In this document: piece by piece, positions 44,692-56,020 of the stretch
Position numbering within the stretch: position 1 is the stretch's first letter
How the letters are laid out: each line of letters begins with the position of its first letter
NCBI RefSeq assembly: GCF_019279795.1
Contig: NC_056743.1
Coordinates: 630,657,993 to 630,721,992 of the forward strand
Direction of reading: 5' to 3'
Source: Protopterus annectens
Lineage: Eukaryota; Chordata; Ceratodontiformes; Protopteridae
DNA: 64,000 nt
Position numbers and translations under genes: made by a program
Notes under the pieces: model-generated
What the model saw: the letters and a program-made list of their open reading frames with translations, nothing else
The model's database searches: none
What the model was told of the DNA's origin: nothing

Positions 44692-45558
44692 ATGGCAAAC
44701 TCAATGACTTCCATTAAATCTCTGATTAACATTGAGGTTAATCCTCTGCTCACTGTTGTTGAAAATACCAGTAGCTTATCCATGGATGTACCTGCACCTG
44801 CTCAGGATGTAAGTTTGGATTTTAACAAATCCTTGCAATTATTGGAGAGGAAAACAAGTTTGTTTAAGCGGCTGCAATGGCAGCGCTTTAGTTTCATTGC
44901 CTATATTAACAAAGGTATTGTTCCCAGAAGGCTGAGAATCCTGAAAATGCCCTCCTACGGGAACACTTACCCTGAGTTACTTAAGAAATGGCAACAGCTA
45001 AACATTAAACTAGGAATAGACTACATGCATTTGATGAATGATTTCTTCCAGACTGTTGAAGATGATCTCAAGAAGGAGATTATGTCAATGGAGAATGACT
45101 TAGTTAATATGCCTACATTTACGAGCCTATCTAGTAATTATGAGCGCATGGTGGAAAAAATGCAGTTACTTGATTCAAGGATGGAAGCTACCAAAAAACG
45201 TAAGCTTCTCCGAGATGTAAATGATTTCACAAGAAGTAACATTTTCTCTTGGCCTAGAGACAACAGTCATAAATACAGAAAAACTGATGTAACTGTCCCT
45301 GTGCATGTTCGTGATGATGGCTTGGACTCCCTTGATGATTTTGGTTCGAGTAGTGTTCAGTTAACTCAGAATGACTCGGAATTAAAGTCAACTACCCCCT
45401 TGGTACACGGAGCTGATGGTTCTGTCCGCACTACGTCCTCAACGTCAATAGGAGGCGTTGCCGGCTCCTCTGAGAGCCTCACAGATGGCAGACATGCTAG
45501 TGCTACTACTGGGAATACATATGCATACAAAAAAAACGCCACAGATGCAGCAGACTAA
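44692..45558 (+). CDS. PLE-6 right arm, N-terminal protein region
   Basis: 288 codons from the same MANSMTSIKS start as in the left arm, with the same coiled-coil stretch (LKKEIMSMENDLVNM) and the same C-terminal end. A few residues differ (for example SFIAYINKGIVPRRL against GIVPRGL). A second overlapping frame at 45458-45739 mirrors 41748-42032. Confidence 0.7.
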   Translation: MANSMTSIKSLINIEVNPLLTVVENTSSLSMDVPAPAQDVSLDFNKSLQLLERKTSLFKRLQWQRFSFIAYINKGIVPRRLRILKMPSYGNTYPELLKKWQQLNIKLGIDYMHLMNDFFQTVEDDLKKEIMSMENDLVNMPTFTSLSSNYERMVEKMQLLDSRMEATKKRKLLRDVNDFTRSNIFSWPRDNSHKYRKTDVTVPVHVRDDGLDSLDDFGSSSVQLTQNDSELKSTTPLVHGADGSVRTTSSTSIGGVAGSSESLTDGRHASATTGNTYAYKKNATDAAD

Positions 45559-45741
45559 AATAAACTTTTCCAATAAACGCTTCAGTCTGGACCATCCAGA
45601 AGCGGTTAGAGAGCATGTAATTAACACGAGAGATTTGTCGAATACACAGAATGAAACACCAAATAGAATGAACAAAAGAAAACTGGATAGCCCTTTAGGC
45701 TCAGGCAAGATGAGCCGCAAGTCTACAGAGGTACGTTAAAC

Positions 45742-46929
45742 TTGTCAGATTTAATTTTGCACGAGACACACTCTTCTGTTCTCTCTAAGGGCTTGAACTT
45801 CATCCCCACATGTGCAGATGATTTAGTTTTGACACTGACAGATCTGAAAAGGTTCACGAGACTGTTAAATCTAAAACTGTTATTTGGCAGCACACAGATG
45901 TTGACTCAAGGCTGCAAACGCCTTAGTACATACATCCCTGTCAATGTACCTGTTGTTAAAGCGTTCCATGATGTATGTGAAGCAGAAATGAGACAAATGT
46001 TTGATATAAATATTAAGAAATATAATGATAGAAAATGTTTTAACCTTAGCTATGAAGAGTTTCAAGCATACAGAGACTTGCAATCTAATATAAATATTGT
46101 CATTAAGCAAGCTGATAAGGGGGATGCAGTTGTGCTTATGAATAGAGACAAATATTTTTTGGCTATGTCTAGTTTACTTAGTGATGACACTGCATTTAAG
46201 GAAATCACCCCTTTGGATGTTAAGAAATGTATCTCATACGTGAATATGGTAATTTATGACCTACAGATCCAAGGTGACATAGACTTAGATCTATTCAATT
46301 ATTTCACCATACCGTGCCCAATTACCCCACAGTTATATGGCATCCCTAAGATCCACAAATCCCTCACTGATCCACCAATGAGGCCAATTGTTTCAGGTGC
46401 TGGTTGGGTAACAGAGCCGCTTTCAGTTTATTTGCATGATCAACTTCAACCATATCTTAGCCAATGTGACTCTATCTTACGTGACACCATTGATTTTGTT
46501 CAGAAGCTTAAGCAATGGTATAACATAGAGAAGGCATCTCTACATCTAAGAAGGTACCTTTTGGTAACCCTAGACATAGTATCTTTGTTTACTGTCATTC
46601 CAACTGATATTGGCCTGGACTTGTTGAGGGAATTCTTACTCTCATCTCCTGATCCCAACTTCCACAAAATTGAAAAAATATGTACTCTCATGGATGTGGT
46701 GTTGAGAAATAATGTTTTCCTTTTCAATGAATCCTTGTATCATCAGCTTACAGGTGTGGCTATGGGTACTTCGGTAGCCAATACTTATGCCAACCTAGTT
46801 TTATACCAGTGGGAAAGGAAACATTTATTTAGTGGTTTGAATCCATATAAAGATAATGTAAAGTTCTTTCAACGATTTGTGGACGACTGTTTTTTGATTT
46901 GGGGGGGGCACGTTACAGGATTTGAATGA
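45742..46929 (+). pseudogene. PLE-6 right arm, reverse transcriptase N-terminal two thirds
   Basis: Same RT blocks as the left arm, up to FFQRFVDDCFLIWGG, where the frame is lost. The remaining thumb lies in other registers to about 47400. QADKGDAVVLMNRDKY replaces QADKGGAVV. The AMGTSVANTYANL block reads Met where the left arm has Ile. Confidence 0.85.
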
Positions 46930-47515
46930 TTTTATGCTGTACATCAATTCAATCTCATCTTTTTTGAAGTTCAAAATGTGTTCATCTGAAATTACTATTA
47001 ATTTTTTAGATATCAACTTGAGTCTTGACGGTGGTACACTTAGAACAAGCCTCCATAGAAAGGAAGTCTGTGCAGGAAGGTACACTCATGCAAGTAGTAT
47101 GCATGCCACATGTTTTTAGAGGTACTGTCAGGTCTCAATTGTATAGAGCCAGTAGGTTTTACTCGTAAGATCCTAGCTACATCGAACAGTTGAATGAGAT
47201 GATAGCTGATTTCACTAACAGTGGTTATGATGCTACCATCTTAAATAATGAGAAACTAAATGTGCTAGAGGAAAGAAAGTCGAGGGTGGCCCCTGTTATG
47301 TTAAATGACGCCATAGAAACACAAGCTGTTGGCTTGCCCAATGTGTCCATCCAGAATGAGATGAAAGTAAGATACGTTACTGCTTAGTACAAATACACCA
47401 TGTATTAAACGTATTATCCATAAGAATTGGCTATTCTTGATGGCATCTGAAGAGTTAAAAGCAATGCTGGGCAATGTCCCATTTTTTGCATATCGTAACA
47501 TGAGAACCCTCAAGA

Positions 47516-48044
47516 GTGTCCTCTGTTACAAAGATTTTCCTACAAATATCACAACACATCCATCCAGCACTATGGGCAATACGAAAATGTTATAATTGCT
47601 CGTGCTGTGATGACATTGATGATGAACATTTAGGTATCTTTGAACACCCAGTCAGTAAGAGGCTGTTTAGGTTCAATGTAACTGCTACTTGTGTTACCAC
47701 CCACGTGGTTTACCTCGCTACCTGTGTATTATGCAACTCTTTCTATGTGGGTAAAACCACCCGTAAACTTAAAGATAGGATCACAGAACACAAGTCTGAA
47801 ATCCAAAGATGTGTGGACGCTTAATGCTTTATATAAACACAGGCTATGTTTTGGTGAACAGCATGTATTTAAATTTAAAGCTATAGACCATGTTTCACCC
47901 CACCCAGAGGTGGTGATATCAATAACAAATTAGAAATTAAAGAATACAACTGGATAATTAGATTGATGGGTGACTCACCCCCTGGTTTGAATAGTACTGT
48001 CAGCCTTAAACCTATTTTGGTTAGAATGAGTAGATCTAGATTAT
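47516..48044 (+). pseudogene. PLE-6 right arm, GIY-YIG endonuclease
   Basis: KCYNCSCCDDIDDEH linker, then VVYLATCVLCNSFYVGKTTR and KLKDRITEHKSEI, as in the left arm. The frame is broken more than once before the VRMSRSRL end. Confidence 0.82.
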
Positions 48045-48305
48045 GAGATTTTCTCTTTATGTATATGATTGTACATGTGATTTTTAGGTTAAAACTTTGC
48101 TTTTTTTTTAAAAATATACATTCTTCCTTTTTTAAATGTTTTTTGTTTTCATGTATGCATTATGCTGTTGCATTTTTTAGCTTTGCATATTTATTTATTT
48201 CTACATGTTTTGTTTTAATGATTGGGTCATGTGACTTCTTGGCTGCCGGTCATATGACTTTTTTAGACCTATATATACTCTGCATTTGCATTTGTATTTT
48301 CAGTA

Positions 48306-48335
48306 TTGATAAAGGATTTTATCCGAAAGCTTTGC
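48306..48335 (+). ncRNA. Hammerhead-like motif, PLE-6 outer right
   Basis: Identical by eye to 44518-44547. Confidence 0.5.
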
Positions 48336-48389
48336 TCTTCACATTAAAGTGGTTTTTCTACTGAGAACGTTGTTTGTGTATGTGGACAG

Positions 48390-50448
48390 GCCAGTGTAAC
48401 ATCACTATGCTTGTGCCATGTAATGACATACTTATCTGGTAAGATTTATATACAGTTATTAATTTACATTGCATTATTGTGAGGGACATTTACCTGCTTC
48501 ATAGTTTGGGATGTCTGTGACAACCACAATTCTAAACTAGTGGAGAATCAAGCAAGCATTCTTGCCAGTTCATTCTGGAATGATTGCATGGAAATAGTAA
48601 ACATTTATGTTGTCGCTGTCACTTGTCTCGTCTCATGGTTGCACAATGTGCATTAACAATACAGACCCTTCCTAAATATGACAGCGCACTTCAGAATAAC
48701 AGTGATGGATTATGTGTGAAAAGGTTACCCACCATTATAACATAGTTGCAAGTGTAACTGCTGGAGTGCAGACATACATTAGCAGACTGATTTAACTTAG
48801 TCAGCATCACTCTGAAATTCAGATACCTAGTTTTTCAAAGTCATTAAAGGCATACATCAGTCATACAACCTAAACAAATAATTATGTGTTGTAAATGTTT
48901 TTCTACTCTCTGCCTGAAGTGCAGCTGTGACAAGTCCACTTGCACTTCTGATGGCAAAGTAGTAACACATGCCTTATCATACCGTGAGGTGTTAAACTTA
49001 GAATGGAAATTAGCAGTAGTGGATGGTGCTCTGTGCTGGCTTTCATGCAAATAAGCACTATTCACATGCACCCATGTCTGAATCTGATGGAATATTGAAC
49101 AAATATGTCTTAATGTCATGTTTCAGGTGTCATGATTTATACATTTGTCAAGACAGTTGCAGTTCTTAAATCCTTATAATGTATGCTACAGGTGTATTGA
49201 AACACACAAGGACCAAGCATGTTATTGCTGGTGGAAACATACGGAAATGGTTTTAAATCAAGAAGGTTTATGTGATGACACAGAAGGGGTGAGAAGAAGT
49301 TGACAGTTGGAGACAGGAATATACATACAGATGTAGAGATTTATTTATGCTTCATTTTTGCATATATTTGTGTTGTGTTACTGTAATTATTCAGGCAAGA
49401 TCTATAGATGACAATCTTCACAACAAAGAGAAAGTGCATTAATACAGCAGTTGGATAATGGCATGATAAGAAAATGTGTAACCTACAGTTACACCCACAG
49501 CAGTCATAACAGGAGTCATAACAAACATTCAAAAACACTTTGGCATACATCTGGATTCAAACCTTGACAGAATCCCAAGAAAAATGCACAGACCTGAGTC
49601 TTATCTAACCATACCATATAGGAACTCATACTTCACAAAGTTCAAATATGATAACAGACTGATGAAAAGGAGAATGTCTGCATTACTCTTCATTGCCCTT
49701 ATGACAACTGTATGCTGTACATTCAGCTCTTCAGCTTGTCCAACTAAAGATTACTGCAGCTAAAAATAGCTAAGCACAGTAACATGAAGGTTACCCGAGC
49801 AATGTGTCCGAAGTCACAAACTCACAAGATTTTGCCATAAATTGTGTACATCCCTGAAATTCAGCAGTTGCCAAAAAGTACCAATAACCAAAAGAAAGGT
49901 AGCTGAAGGAGAATCAGGCAGTAAATGGTAAAAAATCCCGCTTTAATCCACTAGGCACTCAGAGGAAGTTCATTGAAACAAAAACACAGTGTGATTTTAA
50001 AGCGTATATGTATCTGTTATGTGGTGCTGTTACAGTTTTTGCCTAGTGGATTAAAGCTGGATTTTGTACCATTTACTGCCTGATTCTCCTTCATCTGCCT
50101 TTCTTTTGGTTATAAGTTGTGTATATCCATTTAGCTTAAGCTGCAGGTGTTTCTCGGTGACACTCATTGCACAAATGCAGAGGAGAAAGCTTAATGAGAC
50201 AGAAGGAAGAAGATACATAGACAGGGGGAGAGGGAGGCAGGGACTATGTAGCTTTTGGCAGAATTAGGGCAATGGTGTCTCATAACAATATGTAGGCAAA
50301 AGCTACATACAAAACTGCATACTGAAAGTAGTAACACTTAGTGAATGCCTAAATTAGAACCCTGGACAGTATGCAAAAATCTATTTATAGAGCTGAGTGT
50401 TATCTCATCACCTCACAAACTTTAAACCATATGATTGTAGAACAGTAA
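48390..50448. other. Unassigned A/T-rich DNA between PLE-6 and copy 2
   Basis: No gene seen. Antisense tRNA-like modules near 49548 and 50350 ('ctggattcaaaccttgacag', 'ttagaaccctggacag'). Two nearly complementary stretches at 49885-49960 and 50035-50110 ('accaaaagaaaggtagctga', 'ggagaatcaggcagtaaatgg' and their inverse) form an inverted repeat of about 75 bp. Confidence 0.55.
49885..50113. repeat. Inverted repeat with about 75 bp arms
   Basis: The left arm (aaccaaaagaaaggtagctg, then aaggagaatcaggcagtaaa, then aaaatcccgctttaatccac) is nearly the inverse of the right arm (ctagtggattaaagctggat, then ttgtaccatttactgcctga, then ttctccttcatctgcctttc). The 75 bp centre has no frame. The left arm includes 'ccactaggcactcagaggaagttcattg', similar in style to PLE 3' ends, so this may be a tiny PLE-derived foldback. 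Confidence 0.7.
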
Positions 50449-50541
50449 CAACTTACTAAAGCCGTACGGGTGAACAGAGAGAAGAGAGAGAGAGAACTAT
50501 CAATAGTATTTTTTCTGGGACATGTAAGACCATCTGTATGG

Positions 50542-50718
50542 TGAACATCAGTATACCATCAGGAACAAAAAAAATAAATAAATTGACAATGCCCTAGCTA
50601 AACACATTTCTATTAACTCGATCCACTGTTTTTCATTTAGCGCTATAGATCATATAGAGAGAGGAGGCCCATCATCTTTGTGGTTGAAAGAAAAAGAACT
50701 AGTTTGTCAACTGGAACT
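50542..50718 (+). repeat. 177 bp exact copy of part of PLE-7
   Basis: Identical by eye to 51243-51419, a GIY-YIG C-terminal segment. It sits in copy 2 about 100 bp outside the PLE-7 insertion with no visible target-site duplication of its own. See findings. Confidence 0.9.
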
Positions 50719-50905
50719 CTTACTTATTTCCTCATTAAGTTGTAATGCTCTGTACAATAAACTGCTTACAACAGGGAACGAAAAGGGGTGGGAGAGTAAA
50801 ACCAACATTAAAACGATCATCAAAACGAAAAACTACTGAGAAGGAAACAAAATTGGCAAGACACGACTCACTCACTAAAAAAACTTACTGAAATTTAATA
50901 TAAAA

Positions 50906-50946
50906 GTTAGTGCTTTCATATAGAACAATGTCAATACTTCCTCAGA
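50906..50946 (-). ncRNA. Hammerhead-like motif, PLE-7 left end
   Basis: Minus strand: CUGAGGA, long imperfect hairpin, GAAAGCACUAAC. Confidence 0.5.
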
Positions 50947-51149
50947 CAACATAAAACTGTAAAAAATGTCCTTATATACAAATTAGTAAGCAGTCACATG
51001 ATAACAGTCAGCTGACTATGAAACCAAGTCAAACTTTTCAATTTCAAAATGCAAGCAATGGAACATATATCAAACTAGTTCTTTTTGTTCCAACCACAAA
51101 GATGACACGGGGGTTCAATTTACTATTAGGGACGGAAAGTACTTCTGTA

Positions 51150-51450
51150 ATGGGAGGTATAACTTATTTATTTGGCTAAATGTAAAATCTGCCCAAGTTT
51201 CTATATAGGAAAAACTGACAGGAGACTTAGGGAATGAGTATATGAACATCAGTATACCATCAGGAACAAAAAAAATAAATAAATTGACAATGCCCTAGCT
51301 AAACACATTTCTATTAACTCGATCCACTGTTTTTCATTTAGCGCTATAGATCATATAGAGAGAGGAGGCCCATCATCTTTGTGGTTGAAAGAAAAAGAAC
51401 TAGTTTGTCAACTGGAACTTGATGCCTTTCAGGCAACCTGGCTTAAATGA
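51150..51450 (+). pseudogene. PLE-7 GIY-YIG endonuclease fragment
   Basis: Plus strand: FYIGKTDRRLRE, then NALAKHISINSIHCFSFSAI and DHIERGGPSSLWLKEKELVC. It contains the YIG strand and the C-terminal block but lacks the GIY strand and all of the RT. In-frame stops are present. Confidence 0.75.
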
Positions 51451-51716
51451 TATTTGTTGCATTGTTTGCATTTTGAAATTGAAAAGTTTGACGAGATAAT
51501 TGTTGTAATTGTTTACTAACTTTTTCTTAGTGGGTGTTAACACATTATAACAATATGTTTTGTCAACATGTATACATTTATATATATGTTTTAATTTTTA
51601 TTTTTCAGTATTTACAAGTTTCAGTGTAATCATATGACTTGGTTTCATAGTCAGCTGACTATCATCTGCCTGCTTACTAATTTGTATATAAGGAATTTTT
51701 TTACAGCTTTATGTTG

Positions 51717-51757
51717 TCTGAGGAAGTACTGACATTGTTTTATACGAAAGCGTTAAC
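51717..51757 (+). ncRNA. Hammerhead-like motif, PLE-7 right end
   Basis: Plus strand: CUGAGGA, hairpin closed by GUA/UAC, GAAAGCGUUAAC. One change in the first box. Confidence 0.5.
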
Positions 51758-53139
51758 TTTTATATTAAATTTCAGTGAGTTTTTTAGTGAGTCGTGCCTT
51801 GCCAATTTTGTTTTGTTTCTCAGTAAAACCAGCATTAAGACAAAAGCAGGATAAGGATGACTTACTAAGTGTCCCTGTTGGGGATGCAGTGTTTTTACAA
51901 ATGATGTCTTGATGTAGTATTCAAATAGTACGCTAATAAAATGTTGTAAATGAAGATAATTGCATATGAAATGAATATAAAATGTTAGTAAATAATGATT
52001 TGACCTACAGCTGTAACTGAACCCATGACACTATGGAAAAACATCAGTTTACAGACAGGGGAATTATCTCAACAAGCCACATAGTAACTTTTAGTGCATT
52101 ACATCCAGCAGTATAACAACTGTTACAGGAACTGTTTCACAGGGATGCCTTTAGTCTGCCTTTACTCTGTATTCCCATAGGGCAGTAGCATACCTCTCAA
52201 CCTGGAAACATCAAAAATCTGGACAGAGGCCCGTGAAAATAGGTACAAATCTGTACGCTGATTAACATAAAATTTGCATATATAATTATGTAACCCCACC
52301 CACTCCGATGGAATTGTGGGATACCAACTTTCAAACACAAACTGAAAAAACACAATCAAAATATGGCCCCAGACAGAGTCCCCCCTGAAGCCATTCCAAT
52401 GTCCCATTACTTTGCTATTTTGCCCCATTTACCATAAACACTAATATGCATACTGCTTACTTCTACAATGATTATTTGTATTTCATTTAAACTTTTATTT
52501 TACATTTTATAGCACAAATAATGAGACATCTGCTAAACAAAGCAACACAGTCTCACAGTGAAAACAGACTTAAAATTACAGCTTCTCTGCCATTGAAACA
52601 GCATTGACATCCGCATTCAAAGAAAATGCATCTGGCCAGTGGCGGATAAAGATTTAATTTGGCTTGTTTTAAAATCATAGGCCCCTTGCACAGGACACAC
52701 ACACGTTTTCTTTGATACACCTTCCTTCCCGACTGTATATATTCCTTATATAATGCAGCACACTTGTTAGTGTGTTTTAAATTTATTATGAACATTTTTC
52801 AGCAAGCAATGAAACAAAATGCATGAACCAGTAATGACAAAAATGCTCAATTCAGAAATTTCCATCAGGTTAATAGTTACTAGGTATCTCTGCCAAAGGA
52901 GGACATTCTCAAGAGTGCAGCATCTGGAAACAGCATTGGGGGGGACAAAGGCCCAAAACCAGGGACACATTTTAAAAATTGTTTGTACAATCTTAGAAAA
53001 GTTGCTTCTTGCTAGAATAAAATGTTGTGTTAGCATGTGTTTCCTGAAAGATAGCCATTTAAGTTTCCTGTCATTAGTGAATTCAGTTCTCATTCTCACT
53101 AATTTCCTAGAAAACCACATATTATAACAGGAGCAGCCC

Positions 53140-53232
53140 AAAGAGCTGGTCTGGGTAGGGGATTCAGCTCTTGCTATCTGTACCTAAGGTACAGGGTTTG
53201 AGCCTGACAACTAATTACTAGTTATGCTTACA
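53140..53232 (+). mobile_element. Possible tRNA-derived SINE head
   Basis: agctggtctgggtagggga resembles an A box and acagggtttgagcctgac a B box, at about the usual spacing, followed by a (CA)n tail at 53234-53250. No core domain is recognisable. Confidence 0.35.
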
Positions 53233-53244
53233 TACACACACACA

Positions 53245-53640
53245 CACACCAAAGCTTTCCAACTTGGGAACTTGCAGTGGTGCACAGTTAAACTGAAAGC
53301 ACACACACTTAAACGGCCAACTCAGCAGCATAAAGCTTTCCAGCTAGGGAACTTAAGCAGAAACAGCAGAGGCATGCAAATGCACAGTTAAACTGAACCT
53401 TTACAATGAAAATGCAATGACCAACTTTTCAGCTCACACCCCTTCCCAGCATTTACAATAAAGAAATAAAATGACACACACTTAAACGGCTCGCTCAGCA
53501 CTGCAGCATAAAGCTTTCCAGCTCAGAAACTTGCACAGTTAAGCAGAAATGGCAGAAGTCAAGCAGAAGCACACAATGCACAGTTTAACTGAAAGCTATC
53601 CAGCCCAGGAACTTGCACAGTTTAAGCAGTTTTACCATAA
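53245..53640. repeat. Degenerate minisatellite-like repeats
   Basis: The block 'aaagctttccagct.gggaacttgcacagtt' occurs at about 53256, 53333, 53511 and 53592. Between copies are 'acacttaaacggc..actcagca' (53305, 53475) and 'gcacagttaaactgaa' (53283, 53381, 53578). Units are about 80 bp and partly rearranged. Confidence 0.65.
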
Positions 53641-54308
53641 ATTCAAAAGAGTAGCAACAGAACATCAGATGAGTGGAACCAGTGCTTCAGAATATTAGTA
53701 TAATGCAATAACTGTGACTGTATATGTCTTACGAAAAGGCAAAAAAATCAGTTTCACCATGAAAGTTTTAGTAACAAAACGGACATGTAAAGCACATCTG
53801 TCATCATATCTACTGTGGAACGAGGGGATTTATATCAAGAAAGCATTTATGAATGGACTGCATTAGCCACGTTACCATAAAAAGCAGAAGAAAAAAATGG
53901 TCTACGGATATTCAACAGCAATTTAAAATACTAAGCACAGTAAACTTCACACTTGTCATCTGATTATGCTCTGTGGGAATACTGTCAACACAAATCTCAT
54001 GCAGTAACACGTGTCATGCCTAGTTGACCTTACAAGTTTTCAAGTGGTAAAAAGACAAAAAAAGATGCAAAGTACATATTGCAAAAAATAGATTAGAAAA
54101 GAATGATATATTTTACAAATGCAGCAGTTGCATGAGGCGGCGTGGTCTGCATGTTTGTCCTCTCATATGATAATACATGGGTAGCCATGACTTCTAAATA
54201 ATAAATCTGACAGTGAATATATTTCTATAGACTTTTCCATTAAATATTCTGTTTACAAAGGAGAATCCGTTTGTCTCATCCTACTGTAACCATGCGCATT
54301 CACCATAG

Positions 54309-54645
54309 CTCTCAACCTCCTATCTCCAAAATGAGGAACACACTAGCCCTCATAATGGGGAACAAATGGGCAAAATGTGGAACACATACTAATGGCTTAC
54401 TAACAAATGTCAACTAGGAAGGCCATAGGATGGTTAAAATATGCTGGTTTTACTTATAAAGATCTTTTAATGAATTAATATGATTCATTTATATTTACCA
54501 TGAATTTCACTTAAAAAAATTCTTAACACTGAATGTGTGACAGAGTCTTTCAATGTGGAACTTCAAGGAACTTTGAGGAACATGAACTTTAAGACCCCAA
54601 ATGAGGTGTGTTCCTTGTAATGAGGTACACTTGAGAGATATGAAG
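54309..54645. mobile_element. Nested small TIR element
   Basis: It begins catagctctcaacctcc and ends cacttgagagatatg, so the ends are similar to each other in inverse and to those of the enclosing element. Internal blocks such as 'aatgaggaacaca' and 'aatgaggtgtgttcc' are also inverted. No coding frame. Confidence 0.5.
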
Positions 54646-55608
54646 GTAACTGTATGTTAACCCAGCAAGCAAGTTGAGTACTTCAGACTTCAGGTTTACT
54701 AAAATATGTTCAGCCCATGGAAATTTCTCCTTTAACAACTTAGCTTACTGTGATACATTTTTTTCATTTCTCAAAAAAATTACTCTTGATTCCTTGTGAT
54801 AAAATAAAAGTGTATTTCATGAGTGTAAGGAATCTGTAATTGCAACTTACTCCCCAGGGACAAACTTTTGACATCACTGAGATCAGGTTTCATTTTCCTG
54901 TGTAGGTTTAAGAAGGAACACTTAATATTTCATAATATATCTTATGGGAGATATAAGGCTCCTCCATCTTTTCACTACCACCCTGAGTTTTTTAACAAAC
55001 TTAGTACCACAGTCAGCAAGCACTTTGCAGAATCTTAGCCTGCAAATACTTTCATACCTATACTCAGCACAGTTTACCTCTTTTGCAAATTAGCAATCAA
55101 CTCCGAGAAACTACACTGGTTAACACTGGTGCAGCTGATGATGTGCCATTTCAAATAGAAATACACAACCCACTTTCGGAACTGAATGCCAAATGAGGAT
55201 AATGTGTCCACTGCCACTCTTGTTTCAGTGAGGAAATCAATAAGAATACGTCTATTTAAATGTTTTATTAAAGGAAAAGTATATAAAATTCCTCTGTATC
55301 ATACTCAGTCTTTTAAGCAAAAAAACTAAAAATGGGGAGCTGGGGCCATACGTGTGTATTTCATTACCGGATGTTATCCAACTCTATTAGAAAAAGAAAT
55401 GGATGCATTTTGGGCATCTGAGAAATGAAGTTATGCCCTGGCACAACCTATTTGTTCTATTAATAGAATACTTGCCTGGTTTAAAGTAAAAAGTGACCAT
55501 CACCTGAACCCAGATACCAGCTGAATTTCTTACTAAAATATAACACTCTTAGTCTCCACTATTTTCACTGTAACATTTGTAATTGTTAGTGACGTCTGTA
55601 ATCACACA

Positions 55609-55618
55609 CACACAGACA

Positions 55619-55694
<76 letters not shown>
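55609..55694. repeat. (CA)n microsatellite
   Basis: CA run with one early interruption (cagacactca). Confidence 0.97.
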
Positions 55695-55698
<4 letters not shown>

Positions 55699-55984
55699 AC
55701 ACAACACTTTGTTTCCTTACCTAATGCCTTGCTTGCTTCATCCGGTTCTTTCTCTCAGCCTGCAGCCCAAGCCCCAAAGCCAAAGTCCATTTACGTTGTA
55801 AAACTCCAGTTGCCAGCCCATTCGCAGCATTGCAGTACTTTGAAAAAGTAATAAAGCGTAAACCCATTCTCAGCAGCATTAGTGCTGCTACTGTTTAATT
55901 TTCATTTCCCGCCTGCTCATAGCCAGCCGGAAATAATGATGCAAGCTCCTTGAGCTCAATTCCGACTGGCTGGTAGCGTTGATG

Positions 55985-56020
55985 GAGCTGACATCATCGC
56001 GCACGTGATGACGTCAGCTC
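55985..56020. promoter_or_regulatory. Inverted repeat with CRE-like TGACGTCA core
   Basis: Arms GAGCTGACATCATC and GAGCTGACGTCATC (in inverse) around gcgcacgt, with 13 of 14 positions pairing. The right arm holds TGACGTCA, the consensus CREB/ATF site, in a CpG-rich patch rare in this window. It lies in the right end of the TIR element, so it may be structural rather than a working promoter site. Confidence 0.45.

Larger units (their letters stand above)
39076..48374. mobile_element. PLE-6: head-to-head inverted dimer of a Penelope-like element
   Basis: The left arm (39076-43677, minus) and right arm (43820-48374, plus) are near-identical inverted copies with a 142 bp centre. Each arm has a full element body plus a partial 3' copy placed 5' of it (pseudo-LTR): left 39076-42868 body and about 42869-43677 partial; right 43688-44628 partial and 44629-48374 body. 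A 15 bp direct repeat with one mismatch surrounds the whole (39061-39075 and 48375-48389), so it probably inserted as one unit. The centre begins with the small palindrome CACAG-TACTG-CTGTG (43673-43687). Arms differ at scattered sites. The right arm carries more breaks than the left. Confidence 0.9.
50815..51821 (+). mobile_element. PLE-7: short PLE with inverted termini
   Basis: 1007 bp, flanked by a 20 bp repeat with two mismatches (50795-50814 and 51822-51841). The terminal about 190-210 bp are inverted repeats (50830-51030 against 51640-51815), each with a hammerhead-like motif. The inside holds only the end of a GIY-YIG domain (CPSFYIGKTDRRLRE at about 51190, then IDHIERGGPSSLWLKE). No RT. 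This is the same inverted-terminus design as PLE-5 in miniature. Confidence 0.85.

Noticed and set aside
52553-53141. Minus-strand frames of 80 and 124 codons in the TIR element as a transposase
   Set aside because: No DDE, BED or zinc-finger pattern; they overlap each other in different registers and look like chance.
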